Assembly (NCBI RefSeq): GCF_036669915.1
Contig: NC_089322.1
Span: forward strand, 248,001-312,000
Source of the DNA: Pocillopora verrucosa
Taxonomy: Eukaryota > Cnidaria > Anthozoa > Scleractinia > Pocilloporidae
Direction: 5' to 3'
Length of the DNA stretch: 64,000 nt
Shown: positions 34,291 through 46,439 of the stretch, piece after piece
Layout: each line of letters opens with the position of its first letter
Position numbering within the stretch: the first letter of the stretch is position 1
The notes under the pieces: generated by a model
Told to the model about the DNA's origin: nothing
The model's database searches: none
What the model saw: only the letters and a program-made list of their open reading frames with translations
Program-made: the position numbers and the translations under genes

Positions 34291-37130
34291 TCGTTTCGTT
34301 TACTCCATTCATTGAAGTAAAATTGCTGGTCTGGATCTAACTGTAGATTTGAAGGATACCATAAACTAAAATGACATCTTGCCTACTTCAAAGAGTAAGA
34401 TTGACGAAAATCCATACGCTCGCTTAGCAACCAGGAGTAGCATATTTTCAAAACATATCAACCCAATACATTTTATCCTTTTTGTAGACAGCAACTGACT
34501 CACCGGCCTTTTCAATCGAGTTCTCTATTCCAATTTGTTGATTAGATAGGCGGTATTAAGCTGATTAGTCTGAAATGTTGTTATTTCACATCACTGCTTC
34601 TAATCATTGTCTGAGAAAAGTGTTTTAGAAGTTTGAAACTTAAATGACCCCATTGTGATGATTCTTAGTGCAGAAGTTGGCCTAAGGCAGATATTCCAAG
34701 TGCCAAGGAAGCATTATTTTTTACTTTTTATCTCCACAGTTTCAGGCATTTTGGCGTCTCGGGATATTGTGTCTGAATATTGTTTATACTAATCATGCCT
34801 TCCTGGTGCACTATGTCAGCAAATATGTCGAGTTTAATCAAGCAATAGATGGCGTTTTCGAGAAACACAAACGAGCTAATATAATAATGGATTCTCATTC
34901 AGTCATTTTCCAGTTTTTATTTTTTTCACGAGCACTAACATATAACACTGACATTGCCTAACCCATTGCTTCAACTTTCATCGTGAGAAGTACTGTGCTA
35001 TGATTTTTAGAGAAATAGGCAACGGCAATTATTTTCTTAGTGTCCGTCGTTGTGTCTCTCCCAGTTCAAGGCTGGGCTAAGACAGCAATTTTTTCTGAGA
35101 GAGGGAGTGTCCTTTAAATGGAAGTGAAATAAAACCACGATCGTCGATCAGAGGATCGGTGGGGACTATGATGTCGATCTTAAAAATTTTGTTTTTTGCC
35201 TTTTTTTCAGTATTTATCTCTTTGACTGTTCAATATGATTATAAGGAAGTATTTATCGTTTAGATAGGGTTTTGAAATTTCTGCACACGAAATTAAATTC
35301 AAAATTATTTTTTATTGGAATCTCCCGAAAATCTGACATATTTCGATCCATATATAGATATAAGGAACCCAAAAGTAGTCACTAAAACGTTACTCCGCAC
35401 ATCCTTCTCCATTCACCTCCAGGGGATTTGCGCCTAAAAATGTTGTGATTATTACAGGAATAAATTATTCAAAATCATATTTTTGTATTATTTTATCTCA
35501 CAGTATTAAATTATATACAAAAACAAATATTCATCTAAGTGCCGGTGGCTAGGGGTAGATATTGACATATCCCCGCTTGGCAGCTTGGTAAATATCCACC
35601 ACTAGTTAACTCTACCTTGGTGAAGAGTTAAGAAATAATCATTTGATAAACTTTCAATAGGGCGATTGGCATCGCAACTTATCATAATAATGCAAACATT
35701 TCCGAGAAGCCAGTATTGGAAAATGGATCATTTTTCTATCCATATCTTCGCCACCAACACCAGCACCTGTACAACAACAACTGAAGTGTGTCAATAATCA
35801 TGTATTGTTACCCTTGGTGTTATCAAAACAAGCAGGCTGACATATCTGTCAACCAAAAACGGTTTATTTATGCGACTAAGAATAAAGTATTTGAAAGCCT
35901 AATGATCCAATTTGCCAGTCTCTAGCTAAATACTATAACAGGTACCGATAAGTAAGCACGTAATACTTCTTAAAAATCGTCAGGAGGAGACAGATTGTGC
36001 CTTTCTGTGAGAGCGTAGCCGGTTTTAATGACTAAGCTATTGAGTCATTCATCACGCCCTTAAAACCAAGGCTATTCCCAAAATGGCCTACAGTATATTC
36101 TAGAGCTCGTGTGAATGATTTATTCGTATTGCATCATTACACATTTTACGCTTTGTTTTTGGAAGCAGATGTGAACTGTTTGTGGAAAAAAAAATTGTTG
36201 AATATTGATAAGAGAGACGACTGCTGGTGTTTTCATCATAAAGTTAATGTTCAAAAGAACTTTAAGTTTAGCTAAATCTCGTTTTTTATTATTCTCGACT
36301 TTAACAATACCAAAATATAAGCCATTTAATTACCAATCAGCCATTTTTGTGGCGACCTCAATTTGTGAGATGTTTAATGTGGTCTTATTTTATATTCAAG
36401 CATGATGCATTTTAAAATAAAGGTTAGACATACTCATCTTGAGGTTTTTCCTCCTGATTGTGGGGAAAAGTTAGCTGAAAGTGGCCAAAAATGCAAAAGA
36501 AAGCAGTGGTTCACTGTGGCTCTATAAATAGAGAAGTCAGCAATAACTGAGGCGGCGAAAAAGGAAAAGAAAATAACAACCTTCTTTATTTAAAAGCGCC
36601 GCCAGCAAGAGGACTAAAGGGGCCGCTCAAATGTACGGGGTAGACTCTTTTAAGGCTTTATTCGACAAAGTTGCTTCGCACTTCGCTGAAAACGGTTTGT
36701 TCAGTCAAAATGCGAGATATTAGATTTACGTATGAGAGAACAGGGCATATCGAGCAAAGACAAGTCCACAATTAACGTTTATTATTAATTTTGTTTATGC
36801 ATTGGCGATCTTTAAATAAATATTAGAAACCCGTCCAAAATAGATGGAAAAAATCAATTCTCAATCAATATCTCATTGTATTTCATGGCAAAAAAAAGAG
36901 ACTAATTGATGTTATGTCTTCCTCTTCTTCTTATTCTCCTTCCTGTAAAGAGAACATGGAAAAGAAAAAGAAATTTGTATTCCTCCTCATATTGCAAAAG
37001 AGTTTCGACTCTGTAAGTGCAATTACTTGTCAGCATTCAATGATTCATTATTGATTAATATGAAAATTCGCAAAAAGTTATTTCTTTAAGGACACGGAAG
37101 TTTTTCCACATAATTAAAAGCGACCTTGAA
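34291..37130. other. Intergenic region
   Basis: No supported gene seen. It holds an inverted-repeat element with CGGTGGCTAG and GATATTGAC/GTAAATATCCACCAC (about 35538-35625), related to a copy at 48520-48610. AT-rich single-copy sequence makes up the rest. It separates the convergent receptor kinase (+) and GPCR (-) genes. Confidence 0.6.
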
Positions 37131-38168
37131 TCACGAACAACAACAAAACGCCCTAACTGTGTCCTTTACTGCCTTTCTCACTTCTGTGATTTTCCAACAG
37201 TAAAGAAAGGGATTCAGAGATGAGTTCAGATAAACTAAAGTTTTCGTAGAGAGCCACAGAGCATGAACTGCTGATCCACTAAGTGCTGTATGTCTCAATA
37301 TCGACACAATTACAAAAGGGGTGTAGCAAGCCACTAAAGCCAACTGCACCCAAAATATGCTGGAAACTGTTTTCTGATATTGTTTGATGTTTAGTTGAAC
37401 TCTCCCGTTTAATCTTTGTTTTACTGTCCATGCACGTACTCTTCCCCTTCCTGTACCTTTTACTCCTACTCCTTCTTCTGTGGCTGTTCTTGTCCCCGTT
37501 ATTGCGCCTGCTTCATCTTTTCCTACTCCTATATCTTCTCCTGCGTTTGACCGTCCTTTGCCAGGGTTGTCTTCTACTTCAGCCTGGTACCGCTGTAATC
37601 TCAGGTGGATCTTTACGTAGCAAAACACGGAAGTAACCAGAGATACCACAACGGCCACAAAAGCAACAATCTCCGAAACCGTTTGACTCCAGACACGAAC
37701 CAATCCGCATAAAACAGCAATTATCCAGCATAAAAGTATAACAGCTTGATTTCGCTTTAGTGTCACAACTTGTCTGTATCTCAGCCTCAATAACAGAACA
37801 AGAAGTCTGTCAACACTGATGGCTGTTGATATCAGTACAGTCACTCCAAACAAAACATAGTTGGATATACAAACAACCTCTTCGACGTAATACAAAATAT
37901 CTATGTCGGTGTTACCAAGATCAATGTAAAGAAATAAAAAAGTCACAAACAGAGGTTGTGAAAAAAGACCCACACAAATATCGGTAGTGGCTAGACATTC
38001 AAACAAGACCTTTGCAGCGGGATGCAAAGAGGACACTTTATAAAATGTTAATAGAAGCAGAGCATTACCAAGGGATGCAGTGAAGGAGAGGACAATGTTG
38101 AAAGCGCGGAGAAATGCTACTACTCCAACTGGTAATTGTGAAGATAACTGGCTTGTGAGGGTCGCCAT
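37131..38168 (-). CDS. Intronless rhodopsin-class GPCR
   Basis: A single 345-codon frame with seven hydrophobic segments. Class A landmarks: GNALLL in TM1, LATTDICVGL in TM2, Cys in EEVVCISN before TM3, SVDRLLVLLL (DRL in place of DRY), CWIIAVLCG in TM4, FWVQLALVACYTP in TM6 (FW..L rather than CW.P) and NSSLNPFLYCWK in TM7 (NPxxY form), followed by a helix 8 and a CCCS end that could be palmitoylated. The third intracellular loop is long and rich in Gly, Arg, Glu and Thr. It resembles the large intronless cnidarian sets usually named melanocortin- or adenosine-receptor-like; the ligand cannot be told from sequence. The ATG at 38168 opens the frame shortly before TM1. Confidence 0.93.
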   Translation of the reverse strand: MATLTSQLSSQLPVGVVAFLRAFNIVLSFTASLGNALLLLTFYKVSSLHPAAKVLFECLATTDICVGLFSQPLFVTFLFLYIDLGNTDIDILYYVEEVVCISNYVLFGVTVLISTAISVDRLLVLLLRLRYRQVVTLKRNQAVILLCWIIAVLCGLVRVWSQTVSEIVAFVAVVVSLVTSVFCYVKIHLRLQRYQAEVEDNPGKGRSNAGEDIGVGKDEAGAITGTRTATEEGVGVKGTGRGRVRAWTVKQRLNGRVQLNIKQYQKTVSSIFWVQLALVACYTPFVIVSILRHTALSGSAVHALWLSTKTLVYLNSSLNPFLYCWKITEVRKAVKDTVRAFCCCS

Positions 38169-38694
38169 TGGCGCTCACGTTCAGACTTGTGGCTCTCTCT
38201 TTCCCTCTTTTGGCAGCAAATGAACGTTTATTAGGCGTTCCTTCTTCGATATAAGAGTGTTATTGTTCTGTTGAGAATTTTAGCAGTTTCTATTGGATAA
38301 AAAATTCCTCCTGTCGTCTGATTTTCCGATGACAAATGTCACAGCTATAGTTAGACTTGTTTTTAACTCTTTCGTGTTTTATTCAAATTCTTCGAATTTT
38401 CATCGTGTTTAGTGAGCGGGTGCCACATTTATTTAACAAACTAAATGACGTAGAATCTGCGAGTTATTTTTCATCGATACTATGTAGAGCTTCCTCAACA
38501 AGTCAGCTTTTCTTTCCAGTTCTTGACCCATGTGTGTCTTTGTCCTTCTTAGCTATGCTTGTTTTGTTTTTAAGGTAACATATTTGTGGTTCTTTTATGA
38601 TGAGCAAGTGCTTTTTAGATGAAAAAAATTTGCATAATACACTGGTGTTTAAGAACATTGAGGTCAATTCTCATAAAATAAAGGCATCCTTGAG

Positions 38695-38784
38695 CTACAG
38701 ACAACAAAACGCTCTGATTGCCTTCTTTACTGCAATTCTCACTTCTCTGAACTTCCAGCAGTAAAGAAAGAGATTCAAATTTAA
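38695..38784 (-). pseudogene. GPCR C-terminal remnant
   Basis: Reads LNLFLYCWKFREVRIAVKKA then IRAFCCL and a stop, closely matching the end of the neighbouring intact GPCR (TM7 and helix 8). The rest of the gene is not found upstream on this strand, so this is a fragment of a tandem duplicate. Confidence 0.85.
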
Positions 38785-39458
38785 TTTAATGTTATCAACT
38801 GAGTTGATAAAGTAAACTGGCTACAGTATGCCAGTTCCCTATTATTCGTAACAGAAAAATTAATTACTTTGCCGTGAGTGTGTTCCCTAAATTCAGAACT
38901 CATTAGCCAGAGCCAATTTGCCGGCACGTTAAAATATGTTAGTGAGTAGTGGTACTCTTTAACTTGACGAAAAACATAAGTGCAAGGCTGAAAAATATTC
39001 GTGAAAATCCTAGCTCGATATCACTTTTTCCTCTGAATGAATTCGATTAGGAACTGACGAGAAAACACAACTTCAAAATTAATTAAATTTGCTTTGAAAG
39101 GAGTAGACTGTAGTGTGCGGAAAAAACAGTTTTACCACCGCAAATAGCCAGCTGAAAAGAAACAATTACCTCCATGCTTCTTTTGAAGTAAAAATGAAAA
39201 AATAAGCCACTGGAAATATTGGAAAATCACCATAGGAAAAGAAAACAAAATGATATTGACCGAAAACACTTCAACTGTGTTTTTCTTGAATATAGAAAAC
39301 CACCCTTCTGCAGTTGACAGTCTTAAATGGCTAGAGAGACAAAAAATATCACCACCTGCTCATTTCGGAAACTAGATTCGTTCTTTGGATGTTGTGGTCT
39401 TCAAGAGGAGAGTTCTCAACGCCTTTAGCAATGAGAATGGTAACTGGTATGAAATAAC

Positions 39459-40077
39459 ATGGAGAACCTGACGGAAAATACAAACCAAACAAGAATCGAT
39501 CAATTTCGTTGCTTCACGGGCGTATGTGATCGAAGTCTTATTATGTTTGTTTCGTCATTGATCTCATAATTTTCATTGAAGCCATTGTGGGAAATGGTCT
39601 CATTCTTTTCCCTCTCTGCAAGATTCTTCCCTTCATTAATCATCAAAATGTTTGTTCAGTAATCTTGCATGCACTGATATCACCGTTGGACTCAGTTTCC
39701 AGCCGTTTCATCTTACTTACGCAATTTTCCAAGAACACTCTGCAAATTGTTACCATAGCTCGCTCATCAACCGAACTTTGGGGGTCATTTTCTGTGGCGT
39801 GTCTGTCCTCACAGTGACTGCAATAAATATAGGCAGACTTTTAGCTGTTTCACTTGGGCTAATATATCGACAAGTAGTAACTCTGTGGCGAGTAAGAGTA
39901 ACTTTAGTCCTTTGTTGGCTTGTTTACACTACAAGAGGAATAACAAACCATTCCATCCTTTCTATTTATTTGATAATCAGTAACATGGGTGTAACTTTTT
40001 CGATGATGACTTCCACTTTCTGCTACATAGCAATTTACATAAAACTCCGCCGCCAACAAGCTCAACTCAGAGCTTAA
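39459..40077 (+). pseudogene. Frameshifted, truncated GPCR copy
   Basis: Starts MENLTENTNQT with two N-glycosylation sites, then must change frame near 39557 (VGNGLILFPL, TM1) and again near 39650 (NLACTDITVGL, TM2). The last frame continues through TM3 (AINIGRLLAV, with IGR for DRL), RQVVTLWR, TM4 and TM5 to a stop after QAQLRA. TM6 and TM7 are absent. It is related to the intact GPCR at 37131-38168 but in the opposite orientation. Confidence 0.85.
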
Positions 40078-40197
40078 ACTATCATTCCCAAACTGTGTGA
40101 TACAAATACATTTTTCAAAGATAAAAACATAGCAGAATGACGTGCTCATTGTTGAGTTGAATTAACAACTGAAAGATGGAAACTTAAAAGCCGCGCT

Positions 40198-40353
40198 TCA
40201 AAAGATTGCAATATCACTGTCATCATCCGAATCATCATCGCCAGATATCGTGATTTCAATTTCGTCGTCATCATCATCCTCATCGTCATCATCATCATTC
40301 TCATCATCATCGTCATCGACATCGTCATCTTTCTTGCCACCTTCGTCGGATTC
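40198..40353 (-). pseudogene. DCAF1: DCAF1 last exon, acidic tail
   Basis: 156 nt from acceptor TTCTCTTAG to TGA. Reads ESDEGGKKDD, a run of Asp/Glu, then EIEITISGDDDSDDDSDIAI and F. The acidic end with VELILGDTDSSD-like sequence is the normal C terminus of DCAF1. Confidence 0.8.
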
Positions 40354-41286
40354 CTAAGAGAAAAAAGGCATTGAGTCGTTATTTTGCTGACCTACATCAA
40401 ACACGTGTTGCAATAAGTCACGTGATTTAAACTTCATCTCTGCTTTAGTGCCAGGGGGGCGCTATAGTCCACAACCTAACAAAGTGCAGGATTTTGTATG
40501 CAAATAAGCACGAACGCTCGTCCTCGTCATCAGCCCTACGCAGCCGCCCGACTTCGTATACCCGGCAAACGCTTTCGTCGGTGCTCGCCTGATTCTAAAA
40601 AAGAACATTACGGGATTTGTGATATGAAATAATTCATGCGAACTGTTATAACATGATGACGAGATCCTTGTGGTGATATTTTGCAACTTATGCAATCATG
40701 AAATGACAAGTAAAGCCAGTTAGATGGCTCACATTGCCAAAGTTTCTCCTAGTTGTCGTGGCATAAGGTAGCTGGGATTACTGCTAGCTCCTAACCTTGC
40801 AATGCAGGCATTATATTAGGACGAGTAAAGGTTAAGAAGTTCTCGATCTATTATTTGACCGGCCATGTTTGACTTGGAGATTGAGTGGACAGTGGAAGGA
40901 GGGAGCGGTGAAAGGCGAAATAACGCTTGCTCGAAGAGGATGTTAAAAAGCCAAACACCTCCTGACGAATTGTGCGTCACCGCATTTTCGGAATTGAGCA
41001 AGTAACCGTAAGCACAAGAAAAACAAAAAAGAAGAAAAACAAAAAAGCGTAGAGCGGATGAGTGAAACTGTGAGGCAGTTTTTTTTTTCAGCGAGGAGAC
41101 AAATGGCTTCGACTTAACCCCCTCCGAGGACACAGATATGAGTTGATATTCACTGCATTCTATGTTCTTTGAGTGTAGCTTCCGTTAATCCCTTTGACGA
41201 TGTTTCTTCCATTTGATCGTAAACGGTACTTTGAAGCAGACACACTTCTGCACACGAAGGTTTGTTTTATATTTAGTTTTAATGCT

Positions 41287-41328
41287 AACTGTGTTCGCCC
41301 ACAACTCTGTTTGTGGGCGAACACAGTT
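41287..41328. repeat. Perfect 18-bp inverted repeat
   Basis: AACTGTGTTCGCCCACAA and its exact complement are separated by six bases (CTCTGT). The perfect stem suggests a recent or maintained hairpin; no gene or element boundary is obvious beside it. Confidence 0.85.
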
Positions 41329-41988
41329 TCCCAAACCAAGAATGACCTCAGGCGAGCGTAATCTTCATTGCCCCACCCCCCTTTTGACCGTGGCTCAACT
41401 CTGTGTTACAAATTTATTCCTCTACTGGAAATGAAAGGCTAGTCCGTCGCAAGGCTCTCCTCTCGCACCAATTGCTGCTACCCATTTTTATTCCTCAGTG
41501 GAGAGATGTACTGTGAGAATAACGTATCTTCCCAAAGAACACTTCACAAAGACCTAACCAGGGTCCCAACCCAGACTCCTACACTTTAATGATTGGGCTT
41601 CAGCTCCTCAAATAATTTCACAAAGAGGTTTAGAGGAAGGAAAAAAACAAAACAAAACAAAAACAACATTGAGACTTTGAACAGGATTTGAGATTGTGAC
41701 CTCGCGAGATGCCGGGTGCAGTGCCCTGGCCGACTGAGATATGTAATCACTACCCCTTAATGAAAGGTGAATTTGTCGGCTCAGGTCTTACGATCAAGAT
41801 GAACTGAATTTAATGTTTCATCGAAATCATAAGAATCCTCTTACCTCTGAAGGAGTGAGAAGAGGGAGAAAAAAAAGAGAAGAAAGGAAGGTAAGCAGGA
41901 GCGGGAGAGGAAGAGGATGGGAATGAAAGAAAAAGGATGGAAGGGAGGAAAACAAAACAATGCATAGGTTTCCGATTTATAAGCTCAC

Positions 41989-42062
41989 CTCAATAACGGC
42001 TACAAAGCTGTCAGTTATATCGGTACACAAATCAAATATTGTCTTCTTAACGTCGATTGTAG
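41989..42062 (-). pseudogene. DCAF1: DCAF1 exon, TIDVKKTIFDLCTD
   Basis: 74 nt, phase 1 to 0, acceptor CAAACAG, donor GTGAGC. Reads TIDVKKTIFDLCTDITDSFV and AVIE, matching [24 protein letters not shown]. The following conserved MDTVCRLYEVGRQR stretch is not found before the last exon. Confidence 0.88.
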
Positions 42063-42195
42063 CTGTTTGAAAGCAATTAAAAATTTTAACATCATTTACA
42101 AGCTCATTTCGTAAACTTCAAGTTATTTCAAATTAACTGATAACAAGCGCCAAAAAAAATTTCCATTAAGATTTTTAGCAAGCCCTCCTGCTTAC

Positions 42196-42264
42196 CTATT
42201 GGTTGATAATCTGTTGCGTCAAAGGTCCTGAACGAGGTCTCGTACGGTCCAAGGTCCATTTTTA
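42196..42264 (-). pseudogene. DCAF1: DCAF1 exon, SFRTFDATDYQPI
   Basis: 69 nt, phase 1-1, acceptor TTTTATAG, donor GTAAGC. Reads KMDLGPYETSFRTFDATDYQ and PI, matching SSFRTFNATDYKPI. The acceptor is chosen because it alone keeps phase with the previous exon. Confidence 0.85.
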
Positions 42265-42389
42265 CTATAAAATACGGAAGAACAAATACCGCTCCCTTCA
42301 GTCCAGAATTCATATTTTTTTTTTTCATTTTTTGAGATATCAGAGGTTATGAGGGACTTCTCCCTGAGGGCCCAGTTATGTAAAGGGCG

Positions 42390-42445
42390 GATAACGCTAT
42401 CCGACGGAAAGAGTTTTATCTAGTGGATAGCGCTATCCAGCCTTA
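42390..42445. repeat. Short relative of the element at 25445
   Basis: GATAACGCTATCCGACGG and GTGGATAGCGCTATCCAGCC form imperfect inverted halves, as in the copy in the RTK intron. Confidence 0.55.
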
Positions 42446-42766
42446 GAAAGAGTTATGAGTCGAATAAAAGAGCTAGAGCTCTTTCACTTTTTCAAACACG
42501 GCAAAAGTTGCTAAAAAATTGATCAAAAGTTGAAAAATTTTCTTACGCAATTTTGGATTTCTATAAACTGCTGAAAACCTATGGAACCATAATCCCGGGT
42601 GAGTATTCTGTGCTCTCAATTTGAATTTGAATATCGAGATGACAAATAGATCACAACTAAAAACTCACGACTTGGACGCACTAAAACCTAGATGTCGGGT
42701 CTGATTTCTTTCGTGAAAAATTAATTTGAATTTGAGAAGTGTGTAAATAAGTAAACATGAAATTAC

Positions 42767-42860
42767 CCCCATATATGACGTCACCACTGTCATTGAAGAT
42801 CACTTGACGATGATCTGGTGAAGGACACGTGTCCAGTAAATGGAAAGAACGAAGATCCCA
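42767..42860 (-). pseudogene. DCAF1: DCAF1 exon, WDLRSFHLLDT
   Basis: 94 nt, phase 0 to 1, acceptor AAACAG, donor GTAATT. Reads WDLRSFHLLDTCPSPDHRQV then IFNDSGDVIYG, matching [31 protein letters not shown]. Confidence 0.9.
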
Positions 42861-43338
42861 CTGTTTTTAGCGTCAAGAATTATTGGCAAAACAAAAGGCA
42901 AACTGTTGATTTGAAATGAGTTGCTTAAGACAATCCAAGGGATTAGTTTCACAAGAAACAGTAGGCTCCGTCGGTGGGGAGGGCGGGAAATAACCAGATA
43001 GTTTGGTTTTATCGACTAGGTTGATGATGTAAATTGGCCGGCAAATCACCTTGGATATTTAGACATAAGTTTGTACTCAGTGGATCAGTCAGGTGACTGT
43101 GTAGTGGTTCCCGAAAACGCTCAAGGTGAGGAAACAATAAACTTTTCTTATGAAATAGTAGTCCTTGATATCTATTTCTCTCCTAATTCACTGTCAAAGA
43201 AAGAAGAAGGAGGTAAAGTGATTTTTCGAGATCCGTGAAAGGACGACGTTGTGTTCCGTTATTTTCGTGAAACGTGATCTGGACTCACTGCTTTACAGTA
43301 TAGCATTGGCTCGTTCTATTAAAACAAGAAAAGGATAC

Positions 43339-43572
43339 AATCTCTGAATTGATGATAATCTCCAGCCCGGAGGGCTGAAAAACGCCGCTGACAAAGTTGT
43401 TAAACTTGTCAAACTTGTGTATAACCCGTTTGCCTTTGATATCCCATAATACACCGTCATTCAGTACCAGGTCGTCCGTGGGATTGAAGGAGGCGAGGTT
43501 CTTTGAGTAGTTGTTAGTGTTGTTGGAATCGTGCAGAGTTAGTACCCGCTGACCTGTCGCAGTGTCGTAAAT
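43339..43572 (-). pseudogene. DCAF1: DCAF1 exon, [16 protein letters not shown]
   Basis: 234 nt, phase 0-0, acceptor AACCATCAG, donor GTATCC. Reads [42 protein letters not shown] and [16 protein letters not shown], all strongly matching the DCAF1 WD40 domain. Its reading frame is intact. Confidence 0.9.
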
Positions 43573-44203
43573 CTGATGGTTGAATACAATCTAGTGAATA
43601 ATATCATCACACTCTAACTGCACTCTAATGCTCATAGTTATCGAGAAATAAAAAGGGGGTTTTAGCAGAGAAGTACCACAAGCAATAAACGACAAAAAAA
43701 ACAAAAAACAAAAAACTGAACCAAATACAAGAAAACATTGGTCAACCTTTACTAAGGTAATCACAAGGCTTTGCCTCCAATTTATCAACGATCTACCGAT
43801 AGAAATCTCGAATTCGACGCCATAAGGTTTGTTTAATTTTTCAAAAGACGCATTTCAACTGAGTGACGTGAAAGAAAAAACCTTAACAAATAAAAAATTA
43901 TTAAACACAGCCAACAGGCCTCAGAACAAGTAAACTGAGGCGTAGAAAAGTGATCTTTGCCATGAAGTCTGAGCTAAAAATGCTTCTTGAAAGTCCATGT
44001 ATTCGAGACAAAAAATGATCGCGCACAAACTTGGGCGAAATCAGCGATTCTATCGTCCTTGCTGTCCCGTGTTCACGCTGTAGCAATTTCGCTTATCTAT
44101 TTGTCCTTTTGTAAATGTTCTAAATGAACAGCGACAATTTGTCAAACCAAGGCTGATCGCGATGTATTTAGAAGTGAAAATGTATCATATGTCTTGAACT
44201 CAC

Positions 44204-44292
44204 ATGCGCAGTAGCGTCGTGTGTGCCAATAATTCTGTGTTCTGATAAATTACTAGACTTTACCCAGGTGTCTTCGCTAAATGAATAAATGT
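44204..44292 (-). pseudogene. DCAF1: DCAF1 exon with 4-nt insertion (WD40 region)
   Basis: Acceptor GGCTCAG, donor GTGAGT. The tail reads SFSEDTWVKSSNLSEHRIIG then THDATAH, matching [28 protein letters not shown]. Length is 89 nt where 85 is needed: ACATTTATTCA stands where ACATTCA is expected, a second 4-nt frame-breaking insertion. Confidence 0.82.
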
Positions 44293-44794
44293 CTGAGCCA
44301 AAGACAAACAAATGAAATTATAGGTAAGTAACATTTTTTATCAAATAGAGAGATAAATGTAACGACGAAATATTACAGTTCGCCTACTGTCACCGTGTTA
44401 TTAACACCAATCTGATAATAGGATATGAGCCATGATATACACCTAAATTATTTCCCATTTTGCTTGTTTTGATCTTGAGCGTTGATTGTCGCAGGTGAAT
44501 TAAGTTGAAATTGCTCGTCTCCTGTAATCTATGAAATTAGTTTGTCTAAGTGTCTTCTGTAAAAGTTTTAGCTCTGAAAGAACAATGTAAAACTTCTTTT
44601 TGTATCTCAGCGATCCTCAAGTCAATAAAAATTAATGGTAAAACATAGCGAAGTATGTGTTTGTTTTATGTTTCTGCGACAAACATTGTAGTTTGTTAAA
44701 GGTGAGATACAAATATACCAAGCAGAGACACAAACAAGGACGTAACTATCCAATGCACTAGTGGTACGAATCAAACAAGTTTTCAAAGACTTAC

Positions 44795-44877
44795 TTCATT
44801 TCGAAAACGTCTCCAAATGACCAAAGAGCACAAGGAGGCGAAGCAGATGAAGATGACGTCAATAAAAGTTCGTGGTC
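44795..44877 (-). pseudogene. DCAF1: DCAF1 exon, ALWSFGDVFEMK (WD40 region)
   Basis: 83 nt, phase 0 to 2, acceptor ACTTTTAG, donor GTAAGT. Reads DHELLLTSSSSASPPCALWS then FGDVFEM, matching [28 protein letters not shown] of human DCAF1. The preceding WD40 strands are not found upstream. Confidence 0.85.
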
Positions 44878-46009
44878 CTAAAAGTTGAAGAATGGAGTAC
44901 AGAAAGACAATTTCAGTGATAAATGAATTCGTGAACACAACCTGAAATGGTCACATGAGCCTTAGATAGGTTCATAACGTTGCGAAACGCGCTGCAAAAC
45001 TCATGAATAAAAAGGGTTGATTGGTTTGAACGAAAGATATGGAAACTAAACAGTTAACACGAAGACTGAATTTGACTGAACGTTAAGTTATTTAAAAGCA
45101 ATAGCGGAGCTGCCTTGTTTGTGTGGATGTGGACCGAAATCCAACATCGAACCTAACTGGTTACCATTTGACTGTTGTTGGGTTTGGGGAGGGAGTGTCG
45201 ATTGAGTTTTGTACCTGTCCAGTTTTTAAGAGCGCTTGTCTGTAAAAATCAGACAGATTCTAAATTTCGCGGCAAGGGTGAAAAATTCGATTTCTTCCTT
45301 ATTTTAATATTAGATAGGCTAGACTATAACTAAAATCACTGGATACTTTTTTTGGCAAAATATCTTTTTATTTCAGAGAAAAATACAAATAACAAAATTC
45401 CGTTAAAATCGTCATTTTTAGCAGCAAATTATTGCACACGTTTGAGGACTTCGCGTTCAAAAACGAATCACTATCTCATCTTTTTAACACTCAAATCTTC
45501 TTTTTTAACCTCATAAGACCTCACAAAACGATTTTTGTAAACACTGCGTTCCTCCTTGCGTGTGAAATAATTTAAATTCGAAAGTATACATTTCTCTTCA
45601 GTTAAAGTACTTTGTGAGTAAAGTTAATTTCCAGCATGTGCTAAACCTTCAAACGGATTAAGCTTTTGGCGGTAGAATTGCGAAAAGATCTTCTCAATAT
45701 TACTTTAAAAATTTCTTTGGGCAAATGATAGAGAGCGATACAAAAGCTTTTCAAAGTCCGTTAAAATGCAGTTATATTTGCCTATTTGTGTTCCAAGTAA
45801 AACAGACTTGCCATCGGGCTGAGGAGAAAAAGTAAAAACTTAGGTACTACGTTTACATGACCTCATAAAAGCCATCATTTTTTTTAAACAATAGTAAGGA
45901 TAATTATTACGAGTAGAAAAAAAAAAAAGAAGAAACACAAGATCATAATTTCTATTTCACTAAGAATCAGCCAAATGCAAACGACACAAACAAGAGGTTC
46001 AAACCGTTT

Positions 46010-46225
46010 GACTTCTAAGAGTGACCAGCGTCTAATTTCTCTTTACAATATCACTCCTTGAAGCAAACATTAGGATCACGAGAATAAAGAAAATGATCAC
46101 CAAATAAGAAGCTCTTGATTTTTAACTAAATTTTCTTTGTCAGCACCTAAGGAATTACATAGAGAACAGTATGGAGAATATGCATACTGATGTTGGCATG
46201 TAAAGGGTCAAGCCCTGAAGATAAG
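46010..46225. repeat. Diverged copy of the TTTAACTCCCA element family
   Basis: AAGAGTGACCAGCGTCTAATTTCTC, then TACAATATCACTCC and AGAAAATGATCACCA match the family also seen at 49825-50035, 52315-52520, 53655-53925 and 60095-60305. The copy is decayed. Confidence 0.5.
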
Positions 46226-46439
46226 TTTTTGAGGAGTAAATTTGAGGTCTGAAGAAGTGTCACAGTTCGTTCATCGTAAAAAAAATTTTAAAAAAATCGG
46301 TGTTCAGTTTCAATTGGTTTTAATCTTCTTCACTCTTGGGAACCAGTCTTTATTTATCACGGGGGGGGAGGGGGGTAGGTGAATTCCTGGGGATCCCATG
46401 GTTTTCGGGGGAGGGAGCGGAGGAGGATCAGTCGTCTCT

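Noticed and set aside
40816..41133. 105-codon - strand frame
   Set aside because: Contains a hydrophobic stretch that could suggest a signal anchor, but it has no similarity I recognise and lies in a decaying pseudogene intron.
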